A DNA stretch of 64,000 nt from Betaproteobacteria bacterium (lineage in GTDB: Bacteria; Pseudomonadota; Gammaproteobacteria; Burkholderiales; SG8-41). Where the stretch lies: the NCBI GenBank assembly GCA_028291945.1, contig JAQGNH010000389.1:25550-89549 (forward strand). Direction: 5' to 3'. The notes below the pieces were generated by a model. It worked only from the letters and a program-made list of their open reading frames with translations. It did no database searches and was not told where the DNA came from. Of the stretch, positions 15,937 to 24,064 are shown one piece after another; the first letter of the stretch is position 1, and every line of letters begins with the position of its first letter. A program made the translations under genes and the position numbers.

Positions 15937-16221
15937 ATGTCTACGACCACTATTCGCCTTCCGCAGGAGCTCAAAAAGCGCATCGCTCGCGCGGCAGAAC
16001 GCGCCGGAACCACCGCGCACGGTTTCATATTGGAAGCAATAGCCGAGAAGGCACAACAGGAGGAGCTGCGGGCGGAATTTCAGGATACGGCCGAGAGGCG
16101 GTACGCCGGGATTGTCGCCTCAGGCAAGACGGTGCCATGGAGTGAGATGCGTCGCTATCTCGAGCGTCGAGTCGCCGGCAAGAAAACCGTTCGACCGAAG
16201 CTCCGAGTTCTCGCGCGCTGA
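15937..16221 (+). CDS. Ribbon-helix-helix antitoxin (CopG/ParD-like)
   Basis: A 94-residue protein. Its first 45 residues form a ribbon-helix-helix DNA-binding domain (MSTTTIRLPQELKKRIARA, then AGTTAHGFILEAI). The basic C-terminal half probably wraps the toxin. ATG at 15937 has AGGAG nine bases upstream; the TTG at 15931 is too close. It is followed after 2 bp by the toxin gene, the usual antitoxin-first order. A perfect palindrome upstream is the likely autoregulatory operator. Confidence 0.88.
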   Translation: MSTTTIRLPQELKKRIARAAERAGTTAHGFILEAIAEKAQQEELRAEFQDTAERRYAGIVASGKTVPWSEMRRYLERRVAGKKTVRPKLRVLAR

Positions 16222-16223
16222 TC

Positions 16224-16520
16224 GTGTCGAGAGTCGAGCTCGCACCAGAGGTAGCAGATGATTTCGATCGCATCCTGGAACATGTTCTTCAGCATCAGAT
16301 CCCCGACGCGCCGTCTCGCATCGAAGGGATCATCAGGGCCATCGACGTGCTCGAAAGCAATCCGCTCATCGGACGGCCGATACGAGCAGACTTGAGGGAA
16401 CTTGTTATAGGACGTGGCGCCGAGGGCTATGTCGCGCTATATCGCTATGTGCCGGAGCTTGATACAGTGTTTGTGCTTGCCATCCGCGGTCAGAAAGAAA
16501 GCGGTTACTCGAGAATGTAA
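16224..16520 (+). CDS. ParE/RelE-family toxin
   Basis: A 98-residue protein of the ParE/RelE superfamily. The N-terminus (RVELAPEVADDFDRILEHV) and the C-terminal strands (YVALYRYVPELDTVFVLAIRG) match the fold. ParE members poison gyrase and RelE members cut mRNA; the sequence does not decide between them, though the N-terminal helices look ParE-like. It starts with GTG two bases after the antitoxin stop, so translation is coupled. The pair sits between the two exported methyltransferase-fold paralogs and may stabilise this accessory stretch. Confidence 0.88.
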   Translation: MSRVELAPEVADDFDRILEHVLQHQIPDAPSRIEGIIRAIDVLESNPLIGRPIRADLRELVIGRGAEGYVALYRYVPELDTVFVLAIRGQKESGYSRM

Positions 16521-16663
16521 GCTGAAAACCTTCGCGCGTTGCGAACGCGAGCCACCGTGGCTGTAAAGTCGTGCAGGCCAGAGTAGGACGGCACCCGAAC
16601 TCGACGATAGACTTTCCGCAGAGGCATGTTGCTATTTTCCTCAGCATGATGTGACCACAATCG

Positions 16664-17584
16664 ATGATAAGCCCGAAATCTACGGTGGCAGTCATGTTTG
16701 TTTTACAAACCCTTTGGGTGACGGCATCTCATTCCGAACCTCCCGCCGGCTCCGCATTCAACGAGGAAGTTTCGAAGCAAGCGGGGATCTATCAAAGCAG
16801 AGGGGAAGATCGACCTGAGGGTTATGTCATCGATAGATCTCTTCTGTCCTACACAGTGTTTCTATCGTCCGCATTCAATCGCTCATTGGCAAATCTTGGC
16901 CCAAACGATCGATGGCTGGATATTGGAGCCGGTGAAGGCCGAGCAGTATTGGATTATTGCACTTCAAAATACGACGCAATGCTGCAAGGATCAGAGCGAC
17001 ACGGCAAGAAAGCAAAGGCGATCGCAATATCGATCGAAGACCGAAGGACAAGTCACTGGCACCAAACAGCCTCAAAGCTTGAATCCCAGCAACTTCAGTA
17101 TTTCGTCGGCAAGCGCTTGCGCGAGTATTCGTTAGAAGAACTGGGACAATTCCAGGTGATTACCGATGTGCTGGGTGGCTTCTCATACACACAATACCTT
17201 TCTCTGTTCATGGAAAAGGCTCTGGGCTTTTTGGAGTTGAACGGAAGTTTTTATACAGTTCTACAAGATGTCCATTCCGAAAATGGGGCAAATCGACCGT
17301 TCTACCCAGATGCGTCGTTCTTGACGGAGATAGCAAATGCTGACGGTTCCGAGGTCACAATCTGTTCATGGCTCAAGAGTATCAGCTGTGTGGAAGTGAC
17401 CTGCGAACTGAAAGGGGAATCGTCACCGCCCATCGAGATGTACCGCATTCGCAAGGTCTGCAATAACGTTACAGTTCCTGGTCTGGTACCCCTCCGTTTC
17501 GAGGCTGGAACGCCTCCTCAGCGGCGATTTCAAGTGACCCCTCGGACACCGGCATCGCTGAGCCGCACCGGCACAGCGCGTTGA
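16664..17584 (+). CDS. Exported methyltransferase-fold protein, copy 2
   Basis: A 306-residue paralog of the protein at 12882, colinear along the whole length. It has a signal-peptide-like N-terminus (ending ASHSE), the SAM-type loop LDIGAGEG (85-92), the shared AISIEDRRT stretch, the QVITDV-GGFSYT block and the same four C-terminal Cys (C-x7-C-x4-C-x18-C). One extra Cys is present (LDYC). Its C-terminal 15 residues extend beyond copy 1. No hydrolase gene precedes this copy; the toxin-antitoxin pair does. It is AT-richer than the catabolic genes around it. The function is unknown. Confidence 0.8.
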   Translation: MISPKSTVAVMFVLQTLWVTASHSEPPAGSAFNEEVSKQAGIYQSRGEDRPEGYVIDRSLLSYTVFLSSAFNRSLANLGPNDRWLDIGAGEGRAVLDYCTSKYDAMLQGSERHGKKAKAIAISIEDRRTSHWHQTASKLESQQLQYFVGKRLREYSLEELGQFQVITDVLGGFSYTQYLSLFMEKALGFLELNGSFYTVLQDVHSENGANRPFYPDASFLTEIANADGSEVTICSWLKSISCVEVTCELKGESSPPIEMYRIRKVCNNVTVPGLVPLRFEAGTPPQRRFQVTPRTPASLSRTGTAR

Positions 17585-17680
17585 GCGGAAGCAAGACCGC
17601 AAGATAACATCAGCGCAAAGGCGAAGACACGCGCGACGAGCAAACGCAGCCGATCGAGTCTCCCGAAGGCCGCGGGCGCG

Positions 17681-18176
17681 TCAGCGTTGAGATGGAGCGT
17701 ACGCGACAGGAACGATGCTGAATGGGGTGCTCGGCTGCCCGTCCCCATTGAAATCCGGGTGTTCGGATAATTGAGAACTTACCACCAGCAGCTTGCGTTG
17801 AATGGTTACGAAATCTGTCGGCACGATTGCCTGCGCGACTGTCTGAACCCGGGCCACTTCAGCAGGATGCAGTGCAGGAAGCGCGATGCGCTTTACGCCG
17901 TCGCGAAATCCACCGGCGACATACAGCACCCCTTCTGAGAATCCGCGGAGATCTCGGCTGCCCTCGGCCCAAGTCAACGCACACGCACCTGCTTCCAACA
18001 AACAGAATGCTTGCACTCGGATCGTACGCAGCGCTGGTCGGATAACTGACCTCTACGCGCAAAAGTCCAGTGGCAGCAACCGCGGGACGCCCGCCGTCCC
18101 GGTCACTACACGCAACGGTCGCAAGGCAGATAGCAAGCGGAGCCCATAGGGCGAGCGTGCGTGTCTGAGCGCCCAT
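17681..18176 (-). pseudogene. Frameshifted lipoprotein gene
   Basis: The minus strand reads a lipoprotein start (ATG at 18176, lipobox ATVAC) then VSYPTSAAYDPSASILFVGS in one frame. Coding-like sequence continues in another frame (GFSEGVLYVAGGFRDGV through VPVAYAPSQR, stop at 17681). The switch must lie near 17950-18015. The two parts together resemble a small secreted SMP-30/beta-propeller-like protein, at low certainty. The start overlaps the stop of the 79-residue gene (TGATG), showing it once belonged to that operon. A sequencing error would also explain the shift. Beyond it, 17533-17660 minus encodes only a signal-peptide-like stretch running into the end of the methyltransferase-fold gene. 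Confidence 0.55.
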
Positions 18177-18415
18177 CAGCCGCACTGCTCAGCAGCAATC
18201 GGCTCACGTGGGTACGGCGCACACGCTTCTGCGTCCGCTTGAACAGAATGACGAGAAGGCTGCGCGCGAATCGGGAGCCAGTCATGTCCCGTGATCGGAT
18301 CGTAGCTTGAACGCATCTCGTCTATACAGTCGTGATGGGCGACAGTCAGGATCAATCCGTACAAGAGCGCAATGACAGACAGAAATTGTCCCAGAGCAAA
18401 CAGTAAATCAAGCAT
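18176..18415 (-). CDS. Small membrane protein, unknown
   Basis: A 79-residue protein with one N-terminal hydrophobic helix (about residues 3-26, LLFALGQFLSVIALLYGLIL) and a hydrophilic tail rich in Pro, Asp and Ala. No family is recognised. The call as a gene rests on the TGATG overlap with the following lipoprotein gene and on its place in a leftward run of small envelope proteins opposite an ECF sigma factor. The ribosome-binding site is weak. Confidence 0.5.
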   Translation of the reverse strand: MLDLLFALGQFLSVIALLYGLILTVAHHDCIDEMRSSYDPITGHDWLPIRAQPSRHSVQADAEACAPYPREPIAAEQCG

Positions 18416-18583
18416 GGCGTACTCAGTGAGAAGCGATGGTCAGAAAAATGCCACGTGCAGGCCTATTGATGCCATAGCACTTAACGGGTACTCCTAATGG
18501 CATAGCGCCTTTACCGCCTGATTTCGGCGAGTCCCCTGACGAGCCTCGTTTCACGCGAGCGGTCATGGCTCGTTGCACTTTGT

Positions 18584-18931
18584 TCACCGGGAAACCGATG
18601 GGCACCCGCCAGGGCATCCCCTGTCGAACGCGACCGGTTGTGTGCCCAGCGTGGTCGCCGGGTCAGCCGCACTCTCGAGCGCCGGTTCGGGTCGACTGGA
18701 CGACACTCGTGCTTCCTGCAAATAGTGCGGGGTCGTGCCCATGACCGGAGAATCACCCGAACGCTGCGCCTGCGCGAGCGGCGCGTCTGTCGGCTCGCCT
18801 GCGGTGCCCACGACCACCAGGCCGACCAGGACGAGGAGACACGCTCCGCATTTAAGTAGTGTTCCGGCAGCGTAGAGCGGCTCGTCTTTGTAAGCCTCGA
18901 TCAACTTGTTTCTTTGTTTTTGACTGACCAT
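18584..18931 (-). CDS. Single-pass membrane protein, unknown
   Basis: A 115-residue protein with a short basic N-terminus, a membrane helix at about residues 23-43 (LLKCGACLLVLVGLVVVGTA) and a disordered Pro/Ser/Ala-rich tail. GGGAG precedes the ATG at 18931. No family is recognised. It is second in the leftward set divergent from the sigma/anti-sigma genes, about 55 bp after the 94-residue gene, so it may belong to that sigma factor's regulon. Confidence 0.6.
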   Translation of the reverse strand: MVSQKQRNKLIEAYKDEPLYAAGTLLKCGACLLVLVGLVVVGTAGEPTDAPLAQAQRSGDSPVMGTTPHYLQEARVSSSRPEPALESAADPATTLGTQPVAFDRGCPGGCPSVSR

Positions 18932-18986
18932 ATGATTGCTCCCATTCGACTGAATCGATAGTTGATCGTGATGTGTTGCGGATACG

Positions 18987-19271
18987 TCAGAACGCCTGAA
19001 TGTGATCTTCCGGCGCGCCGTTCTTGGCAGGGCTGTCAAACTGGGCCGGAAAATAATCGATCACGAATGTAGCTTCGGTGGTGCCATCGCTTTGCGGTGC
19101 TGTCAAACGTGCGGCATTCGAATCACGCTGCGGCCATTGCGTCGCCACGAACAGAATCAGGGCGAGCACCAAAATGGCGCCCGCGAATTTCAGCCGCTGA
19201 TTTTTTTCGGCGACGTGCGCAGTCGAGTCAGGGTTGGAACGTTCGAGTCCATTTCGGGGAGCATTCTTCAT
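18987..19271 (-). CDS. Single-pass membrane protein, unknown
   Basis: A 94-residue protein with a hydrophilic N-terminus of about 28 residues, one membrane helix (LKFAGAILVLALILFVATQW) and an exposed tail of 45 residues. AGG lies before the ATG at 19271. It is the first leftward gene opposite the ECF sigma factor, and the shared upstream region holds a GGGAAT dyad (19352-19384). No family is recognised; it looks like a small envelope stress protein, which is inference from context. Confidence 0.6.
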   Translation of the reverse strand: MKNAPRNGLERSNPDSTAHVAEKNQRLKFAGAILVLALILFVATQWPQRDSNAARLTAPQSDGTTEATFVIDYFPAQFDSPAKNGAPEDHIQAF

Positions 19272-19351
19272 GGGGCACCTTTCGTAAAAGCGCTGGGTTG
19301 AAACTGCGCAGGCCGTGTTACGCGTGATATAACTGCGCAGTGGGGGGAAAA

Positions 19352-19384
19352 ATTCCCGAAATAAGTCATAATCGCGTCGGGAAT
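19352..19384. promoter_or_regulatory. GGGAAT dyad between divergent genes
   Basis: Perfect 8-bp inverted arms ATTCCCGA (19352-19359) and TCGGGAAT (19377-19384) lie between the ECF sigma gene and the leftward small-protein operon. The right arm reads GGGAAT and is followed after about 17 bases by GGTC, the usual shape and spacing of an ECF -35/-10 pair. That would place the start of transcription only a few bases before the sigma ATG. A repressor site is the alternative. Confidence 0.45.
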
Positions 19385-19411
19385 AAAAAGCCGTGGAAAG
19401 TGGTCTTCTAT

Positions 19412-19984
19412 ATGGCGCCCAAGAACCCGAGCGCAGGCAGTCCAATTAATGGAACTCGGTTCGAGACCACTGTGATGGTTCATATGGACGCGGCCTACAA
19501 CCTGGCCCGGTGGCTGACGCGCGACGAGCGCGATGCCGAAGACGTGGTTCAGGAAGCGTCTTTGCGCGCTCTGAAGTTCCTAGAGACATTTCGCGGTGGG
19601 AACAGTCGTGCGTGGTTTCTTGCAATCGTGCGCAACACGTATTACAGCGGCCTGAAGAAGAACCGTTCCGACACCCTGAATGTGCCGTTCGATGAGGATG
19701 GCCTGCAGGAGCACGACAGCGCTCATGCGTTCTGGGCGGAAGGGGCTGGCGAAGATCCGATCCGCGACCTGGAACGCGAAGAGGCCAAGCGACTCCTCCG
19801 CGCGGCCCTCCAGGAGTTACCTGAGGAGTTCCGCGAAGTCATCGTGTTGAGGGAACTGGAAGACTTGTCGTATCAGGACATTGCCCGAATCGCGAAAATT
19901 CCGCTCGGCACGGTCATGTCGCGCCTGTCGCGCGCCCGCAAGTTGCTTTACCGAGCTTTACACCCGGGCCAGCAGGAGTCGTGA
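19412..19984 (+). CDS. ECF RNA polymerase sigma factor
   Basis: A 190-residue group 4 sigma factor. Region 2 spans about residues 12-85 (YNLARWLTRDERDAEDVVQEA through SRAWFLAIVRNTYY). Region 4 spans 130-180, with the -35-reading helix-turn-helix EDLSYQDIARIAKIPLGTVMSRLSRA. The start at 19412 keeps the conserved region 2 onset; no strong ribosome-binding site is seen. The anti-sigma gene overlaps its stop (GTGA), so this is a standard sigma/anti-sigma pair. The GGGAAT dyad upstream suggests autoregulation. The signal is unknown. Confidence 0.93.
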   Translation: MAPKNPSAGSPINGTRFETTVMVHMDAAYNLARWLTRDERDAEDVVQEASLRALKFLETFRGGNSRAWFLAIVRNTYYSGLKKNRSDTLNVPFDEDGLQEHDSAHAFWAEGAGEDPIRDLEREEAKRLLRAALQELPEEFREVIVLRELEDLSYQDIARIAKIPLGTVMSRLSRARKLLYRALHPGQQES

Positions 19985-20748
19985 CATTGGATTGCGCGCA
20001 GGCACAAACCGTTATTGAGTGCTACGCCGACGGCGAGCTCGACGCGGTGACGACCACCCGCTTCGAAAAGCACCTCGAGCACTGCGGAGGATGCCAACGC
20101 GCCCTCGACCGCCTGAGCTCGCTCAGCTCACTGATCAAAGAAGCAGTACCCTATAGTGCAGCTCCCGAGCGGCTGTCGCGGCAGATTCGCGCTCGTGTAG
20201 ACCAACGCAATGTTGCACCCGGCCGAGCACACGGTGCGTGGTGGCACTGGTTGCGGCCAGCGGCGCTCGTTGCTGTAACGGCTGTAGTGACGTGGATCAT
20301 AGCCGCTCAGCTGAACGACCCGCCGGCGAAAGAGCTGGTCGCAGAAGAGGTCATCAGCAGCCATGCCCGTGCGACACTGACCGGCCATTTGGCCGATGTG
20401 GCATCTTCCGAGCGCCATACCGTCAAACCGTGGCTGAGCTCGAAGCTCGATTTTTCGCCTCCGGTCCCCGATCTCGCAAGCGCGGGGTTTCCGCTCGTCG
20501 GCGGGCGCCTTGACTACCTCGATCACCGCCCCGTTGCCGTCCTGGTCTACGGCCGGCGTCAGCATATGATCGATCTGTTCGTCTGGCCTGACAACGGGGC
20601 GCGGCCTGTCGCCGCCTCCGAGCCGCTGTCCAAACAAGGCTATCACGTCCTTCATTGGACCAGTGCCGGTATGACGCTCTGGGCGATTTCGGATCTCAAC
20701 GCGCCCGAGCTGAAGACGTTTGCCGAGAAATTCTCGGGCGTGAAGTAG
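19981..20748 (+). CDS. Zinc-finger anti-sigma factor
   Basis: A 255-residue inner-membrane anti-sigma factor. The cytoplasmic N-terminus carries the ZAS/zf-HC2 motif H-x3-C-x2-C (His31, Cys35, Cys38). A single membrane helix is at about residues 91-111, and a periplasmic domain of about 140 residues follows, including VLVYGRRQHMIDLFVWP, seen in anti-sigma factors linked to oxidative or envelope stress. The GTG start overlaps the sigma stop by 4 bp. It should hold the sigma factor inactive until an envelope or redox signal arrives. Confidence 0.9.
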   Translation: MTLDCAQAQTVIECYADGELDAVTTTRFEKHLEHCGGCQRALDRLSSLSSLIKEAVPYSAAPERLSRQIRARVDQRNVAPGRAHGAWWHWLRPAALVAVTAVVTWIIAAQLNDPPAKELVAEEVISSHARATLTGHLADVASSERHTVKPWLSSKLDFSPPVPDLASAGFPLVGGRLDYLDHRPVAVLVYGRRQHMIDLFVWPDNGARPVAASEPLSKQGYHVLHWTSAGMTLWAISDLNAPELKTFAEKFSGVK

Positions 20749-20925
20749 CGTCTTCTTCTCCGCCCGCGGCCTCGCGTCTTTTCAGCGGCGCACGTTTTAC
20801 GCAATCATCATGATCTTCCGGCACACGCCGGAATATATTCCTCAGCCCACTGCGACGCAGTTTCGCGACAAGTTCGCGATGCGCCAAGCCGCTAACAGCG
20901 GCGCTCGATCGCTGTATGATGACGG

Positions 20926-21243
20926 TTGCGATCACCGATTTCACAAATAATGATCGCCAGGAGCGCTGGCAGCAGAAGACGGCTGATGCTGGCGTTCGGC
21001 GCGATCGGTTACCTCGCCCAGAAAATGGACTACCCGCTTGCGCCTCTCGTGCTGGCCTTGGTGCTGGGCGGAATGATGGAGGTCTCTCTGCGGCAGTCCC
21101 TGAAAATGTCGCACGACGACGTGACGATCTTCTTCACCCGGCCCATCGCGGCCACGATCATGGCCATCGTGATCGTCATCGTTCTGTGGCCGCTGCTGAG
21201 CCGGCTTCGTATGAAGCCGACATTGAAAGAGGCGAAAACCTGA
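20926..21243 (+). pseudogene. C-terminal fragment of TctA permease
   Basis: About 95 residues match the last part of TctA, the 500-residue membrane subunit of tripartite tricarboxylate transporters: FGAIGYLAQKMDYPLAPLVL, then GGMMEVSLRQSLKMS, then FFTRPIAATIMAIVI. Two membrane helices remain. The N-terminal four fifths are missing and 20749-20925 upstream shows no TctA-like frame, so this is a decayed gene. It is the only TctA sequence in a window that holds six intact Bug receptors. Confidence 0.8.
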
Positions 21244-21315
21244 GAGGACATCGGCGGGAGGCGTGCGGTTCGAGATCGATCGCTCCCTTTGACCCCGCAT
21301 CCTACGCGCTGTAGC

Positions 21316-21864
21316 ATGCCTCGCGTGATGCGCCTAATTCTCGCCCTCGTCCTCACTCTAGCGAGCTCCATCAGCGCGGCCGCGTGCCCGCCTCTGCTCG
21401 ACCTGAAGCTGCCTTCGCTGACCGAAGATGCCGCATCGCTTTGCCAGTACCAAGGCAAGGTGCTGCTGGTGGTGAACACCGCGAGCGAGTGCAGTTACAC
21501 GCCGCAGTACGAGGGACTCGAAGAGCTCCATCGCCACTACAAGGACAAAGGACTGGTGGTGATAGGGTTCCCGTCGAACGATTTCGGCGCGCAGGAGCCG
21601 GGCTCGAACAAGGAGATCGCCAAGTTCTGCGAGGTCAACTACGGCGTCTCGTTTCCTATGTTCGCCAAGTCGGCGGTCGCGAAGGGACCGATCAATCCGT
21701 TCTACGAGCGGCTCGCGCAGGCATCGAACAGCCGCCCGCGCTGGAATTTCCACAAGTACCTCGTCGACCGCAAGGGCGAGCGGGTGCTGGCGTACGAAAG
21801 CGCAGTTACGCCGACCGATCCCAAATTCGTCAAGGCGATCGAGCGTCTGCTGGCGCAACCCTGA
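21316..21864 (+). CDS. Exported glutathione-peroxidase-family protein
   Basis: A 182-residue thiol peroxidase with a signal peptide (cut near SAAA|C, residue 23). The peroxidatic cysteine is Cys59 in NTASECSYTPQY; the block FPSNDFGAQEPG carries the conserved Gln, and WNFHKYLVD carries the Trp-Asn pair. It uses Cys rather than selenocysteine. Substrates would be H2O2 or lipid hydroperoxides in the periplasm, probably reduced by thioredoxin-like partners. The start is uncertain between 21316 and 21328. It stands alone after the sigma/anti-sigma and tctA remnant. Confidence 0.9.
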   Translation: MPRVMRLILALVLTLASSISAAACPPLLDLKLPSLTEDAASLCQYQGKVLLVVNTASECSYTPQYEGLEELHRHYKDKGLVVIGFPSNDFGAQEPGSNKEIAKFCEVNYGVSFPMFAKSAVAKGPINPFYERLAQASNSRPRWNFHKYLVDRKGERVLAYESAVTPTDPKFVKAIERLLAQP

Positions 21865-21994
21865 GAAGTCATTCAAAACCCGTACGTGCTGAGCCAGGCA
21901 CCAATGTGCCGCGGTCGAAGCATGAACGACGGAGTGTTTTGAGATTGCTTACGGGGAGACCGCTAGTTTGGCGCTTGCGTGCTCGCGCCCGCCT

Positions 21995-22831
21995 TCAATC
22001 GAAGAAGGCGAAAGTCCTCGTCTCGATGCTTTCGCGCGGCGGAGCTCCCGCCGGCGTTGCGGGATCGTCGAACGCGCTGTGCGCCGTGAAGCGCGAGAGC
22101 TTGCTGACGTCGGAATCGAATACCTTGAAGACCAGCGCCTCGTCACGCTCCATCAGCGGGAAGTAGAACCACGCGTGCATCGGATCGTAGGCGATGTGAT
22201 ACACCTCACCCGTCCGATACTTGTAACGCCGCTCCACGCGGATGAAACCTTTCTGTGGAATGCTGCGGCCATCGCAGATGCCGAGCGGATCGATCACTAC
22301 CGGACCGCGGATCGGCCGCCACATCTGCACGATCGCCCAGCGCTTTTTCATGCGGCGCTCGGCTTCGGCATCACCCACGATTTCGCGCAGGCGTGTCGGT
22401 GCTGACTTCTCGGTGTAGTCGTTGTGCACGCCTTTGACCGTCGGCCGCGCACCCGAAATGCGCTGCGATTCATCGTCGGTGATGCGGATGGTGTGGTCGA
22501 ACACGATCACCTCCGACGCACCGGAATGCTTTTTGATCAGCGCCTGCACTTCGGGATCGTAGACGCGCTTGCGCTCCGCTTCATCGGCGAAGTCCTTCTC
22601 CTTCGTAGGGTGATCGACGAAGACGAATCCGTGAATGTCGAATTTGAACGTGTCGCGCAGCGGCCTGCCGTTGCGCACCACCATTTCGTGCAGCTCGTAT
22701 TCCGGTGGGACGGCGTTCTGCTCCATCTCCGGCCAGTCGATATAGCGTATGGCCGGCTTGCCGGTCGGGACGACGTAATTGAAGCTCGCGCGTATGGTGT
22801 CGGTGGACGGTTTCTCGACGGTGATCTGCAT
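21995..22831 (-). CDS. CmcJ/NvfI-family oxidoreductase
   Basis: A 278-residue protein resembling the CmcJ/NvfI group, named after cephamycin 7-alpha-methoxylation protein CmcJ and fungal NvfI. Features are VFVDHPTKEKDFADE, VIVFDHTIR, a central VHNDYTEKSAPTRL and a C-terminal MHAWFYFPLMERDEALVFKVFDS. The HxD pair in VHNDYT and a late His are consistent with a non-heme iron/2-oxoglutarate site. GGAG precedes the ATG. It ends the leftward set TauD, Bug, Bug, CmcJ, which fits uptake and oxidation of one acid. The reaction is unknown. Confidence 0.82.
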   Translation of the reverse strand: MQITVEKPSTDTIRASFNYVVPTGKPAIRYIDWPEMEQNAVPPEYELHEMVVRNGRPLRDTFKFDIHGFVFVDHPTKEKDFADEAERKRVYDPEVQALIKKHSGASEVIVFDHTIRITDDESQRISGARPTVKGVHNDYTEKSAPTRLREIVGDAEAERRMKKRWAIVQMWRPIRGPVVIDPLGICDGRSIPQKGFIRVERRYKYRTGEVYHIAYDPMHAWFYFPLMERDEALVFKVFDSDVSKLSRFTAHSAFDDPATPAGAPPRESIETRTFAFFD

Positions 22832-22905
22832 AGCACGCTCCGCAGTGAGGGCTCGGCGCCGATGATAGCGCAGCTCTAGACCGGCTGTTCGCCGCGCAAA
22901 TTTAG

Positions 22906-23862
22906 TCAGCTCTCGAGAGGTATCTTCGCGCGCGCGACCACGTCTTTCCACTTCGCGAGCTCGGCGAGGTACTGCCTGGTGAATTCTTCGACACTTTTCT
23001 GACTCGGCTCGATGCCGAGCGCAACCAGACGTTTAGAAATTTCGGGCGAAGCGACGATCTTGTTGATTTCGATGTTGAGCCTGCGAACGATGTCGGGCGG
23101 CGTCCTGCCGGTGGTGAACACGCCAAACAAAGACTCGGCCGTGTAATCGAGCAATCCGGCTTCCTTCGCTGTCGGCAACTCCGGTAACGCCGGACTTCGC
23201 CTGGCGCCTGCGATGGCGAGCATCCGTACGCGCCCCGAATGGAGATGGGCTCCAAAGGCCAGGGGATCCATGATCGCCATGTCCGCCTCGCCCCTAACCA
23301 CCGCAAGGGCAGCGTCACCGGCGCCTTTATACGTTATGTTGACGACGCGCGTGCCCGATCTGAGCTGAAATAGAACGAGCGACATGAACGTCGTGTTGCC
23401 GCCCGAGGAACCGTTGAGTTTGCCGGGATTCTTTTTCGCGAGGTCGATCAGTTCCGTCACGTTTCTTGCCGGGACTTGAGGATGCACCGCGATCACATAG
23501 GGCGACGTGCCTAATTCGGCGACCGGCTGAATGTCGCGGATCGGATCGTACGGGACCGTTCGCCGCAGCGCAGGGATGAGCGCCACGGCGTCTCCGCTGA
23601 ACAGCATCGTGTAGCCGTCCGGCGCGGCCTTTGCGAGTGCCTCGATGCCGATGCGGCCGTCCGCACCGGGCCGATTTTCGACGATGACATTCTGGCCGAG
23701 CGCTTTTGCGAGCATAGGCGAGATCACGCGCGCCAGGGTGTCGTTCGGCCCGCCTGTCGTGAATGGCACGATCGCGCGCAGCGGCCGCTCGGGATAATCG
23801 GCGAAAGCCGCGCCGCACGAGAGCGCCGCGACGAGCATCGCGGTAATCGCTGTCGGTCTCAT
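22906..23862 (-). CDS. Bug/TctC-family periplasmic receptor
   Basis: A 318-residue receptor with signal peptide ending GAAFA. Family blocks are YPERPLRAIVPFTTGG, ENRPGADGRIG, APDGYTMLFSG and YDPIRDIQPV. It is followed 74 bp later by the CmcJ-like gene and preceded by a close relative at 24065, with which it shares the DIQPVAE and NPGKLN blocks. The two may be a tandem duplication later split by a dispersed repeat. Confidence 0.92.
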   Translation of the reverse strand: MRPTAITAMLVAALSCGAAFADYPERPLRAIVPFTTGGPNDTLARVISPMLAKALGQNVIVENRPGADGRIGIEALAKAAPDGYTMLFSGDAVALIPALRRTVPYDPIRDIQPVAELGTSPYVIAVHPQVPARNVTELIDLAKKNPGKLNGSSGGNTTFMSLVLFQLRSGTRVVNITYKGAGDAALAVVRGEADMAIMDPLAFGAHLHSGRVRMLAIAGARRSPALPELPTAKEAGLLDYTAESLFGVFTTGRTPPDIVRRLNIEINKIVASPEISKRLVALGIEPSQKSVEEFTRQYLAELAKWKDVVARAKIPLES

Positions 23863-23950
23863 TGCTTTAATTTTTAAGTCCGTTCAATCAATGTCGTCAG
23901 GACGTCGTGAGAAAAATGGATTCCGGCGGCAGCGCTAGAATGACAAAATA

Positions 23951-24054
23951 CGTCATTCCGGACCCGCGCGGCGCAAGTGATCCGGAATCCATTCAGACAC
24001 TCAAAGTCAAGATGGAGTCTGGATCGTGCCCTTGCTGGCCCGTCCAGAATGACG
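23951..24054. repeat. Dispersed ~104-bp inverted-repeat element, copy B
   Basis: Begins CGTCATTCCGGACCCGCG and ends CGTCCAGAATGACG, so the outer ends are inverted (CGTCATTC against GAATGACG). The interior shares GATCCGGAATCCA and ATGGAGTCTGG with the copies at 3776 and 28262. It separates two related Bug genes on the minus strand. Confidence 0.8.
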
Positions 24055-24064
24055 CTCCACGTCG

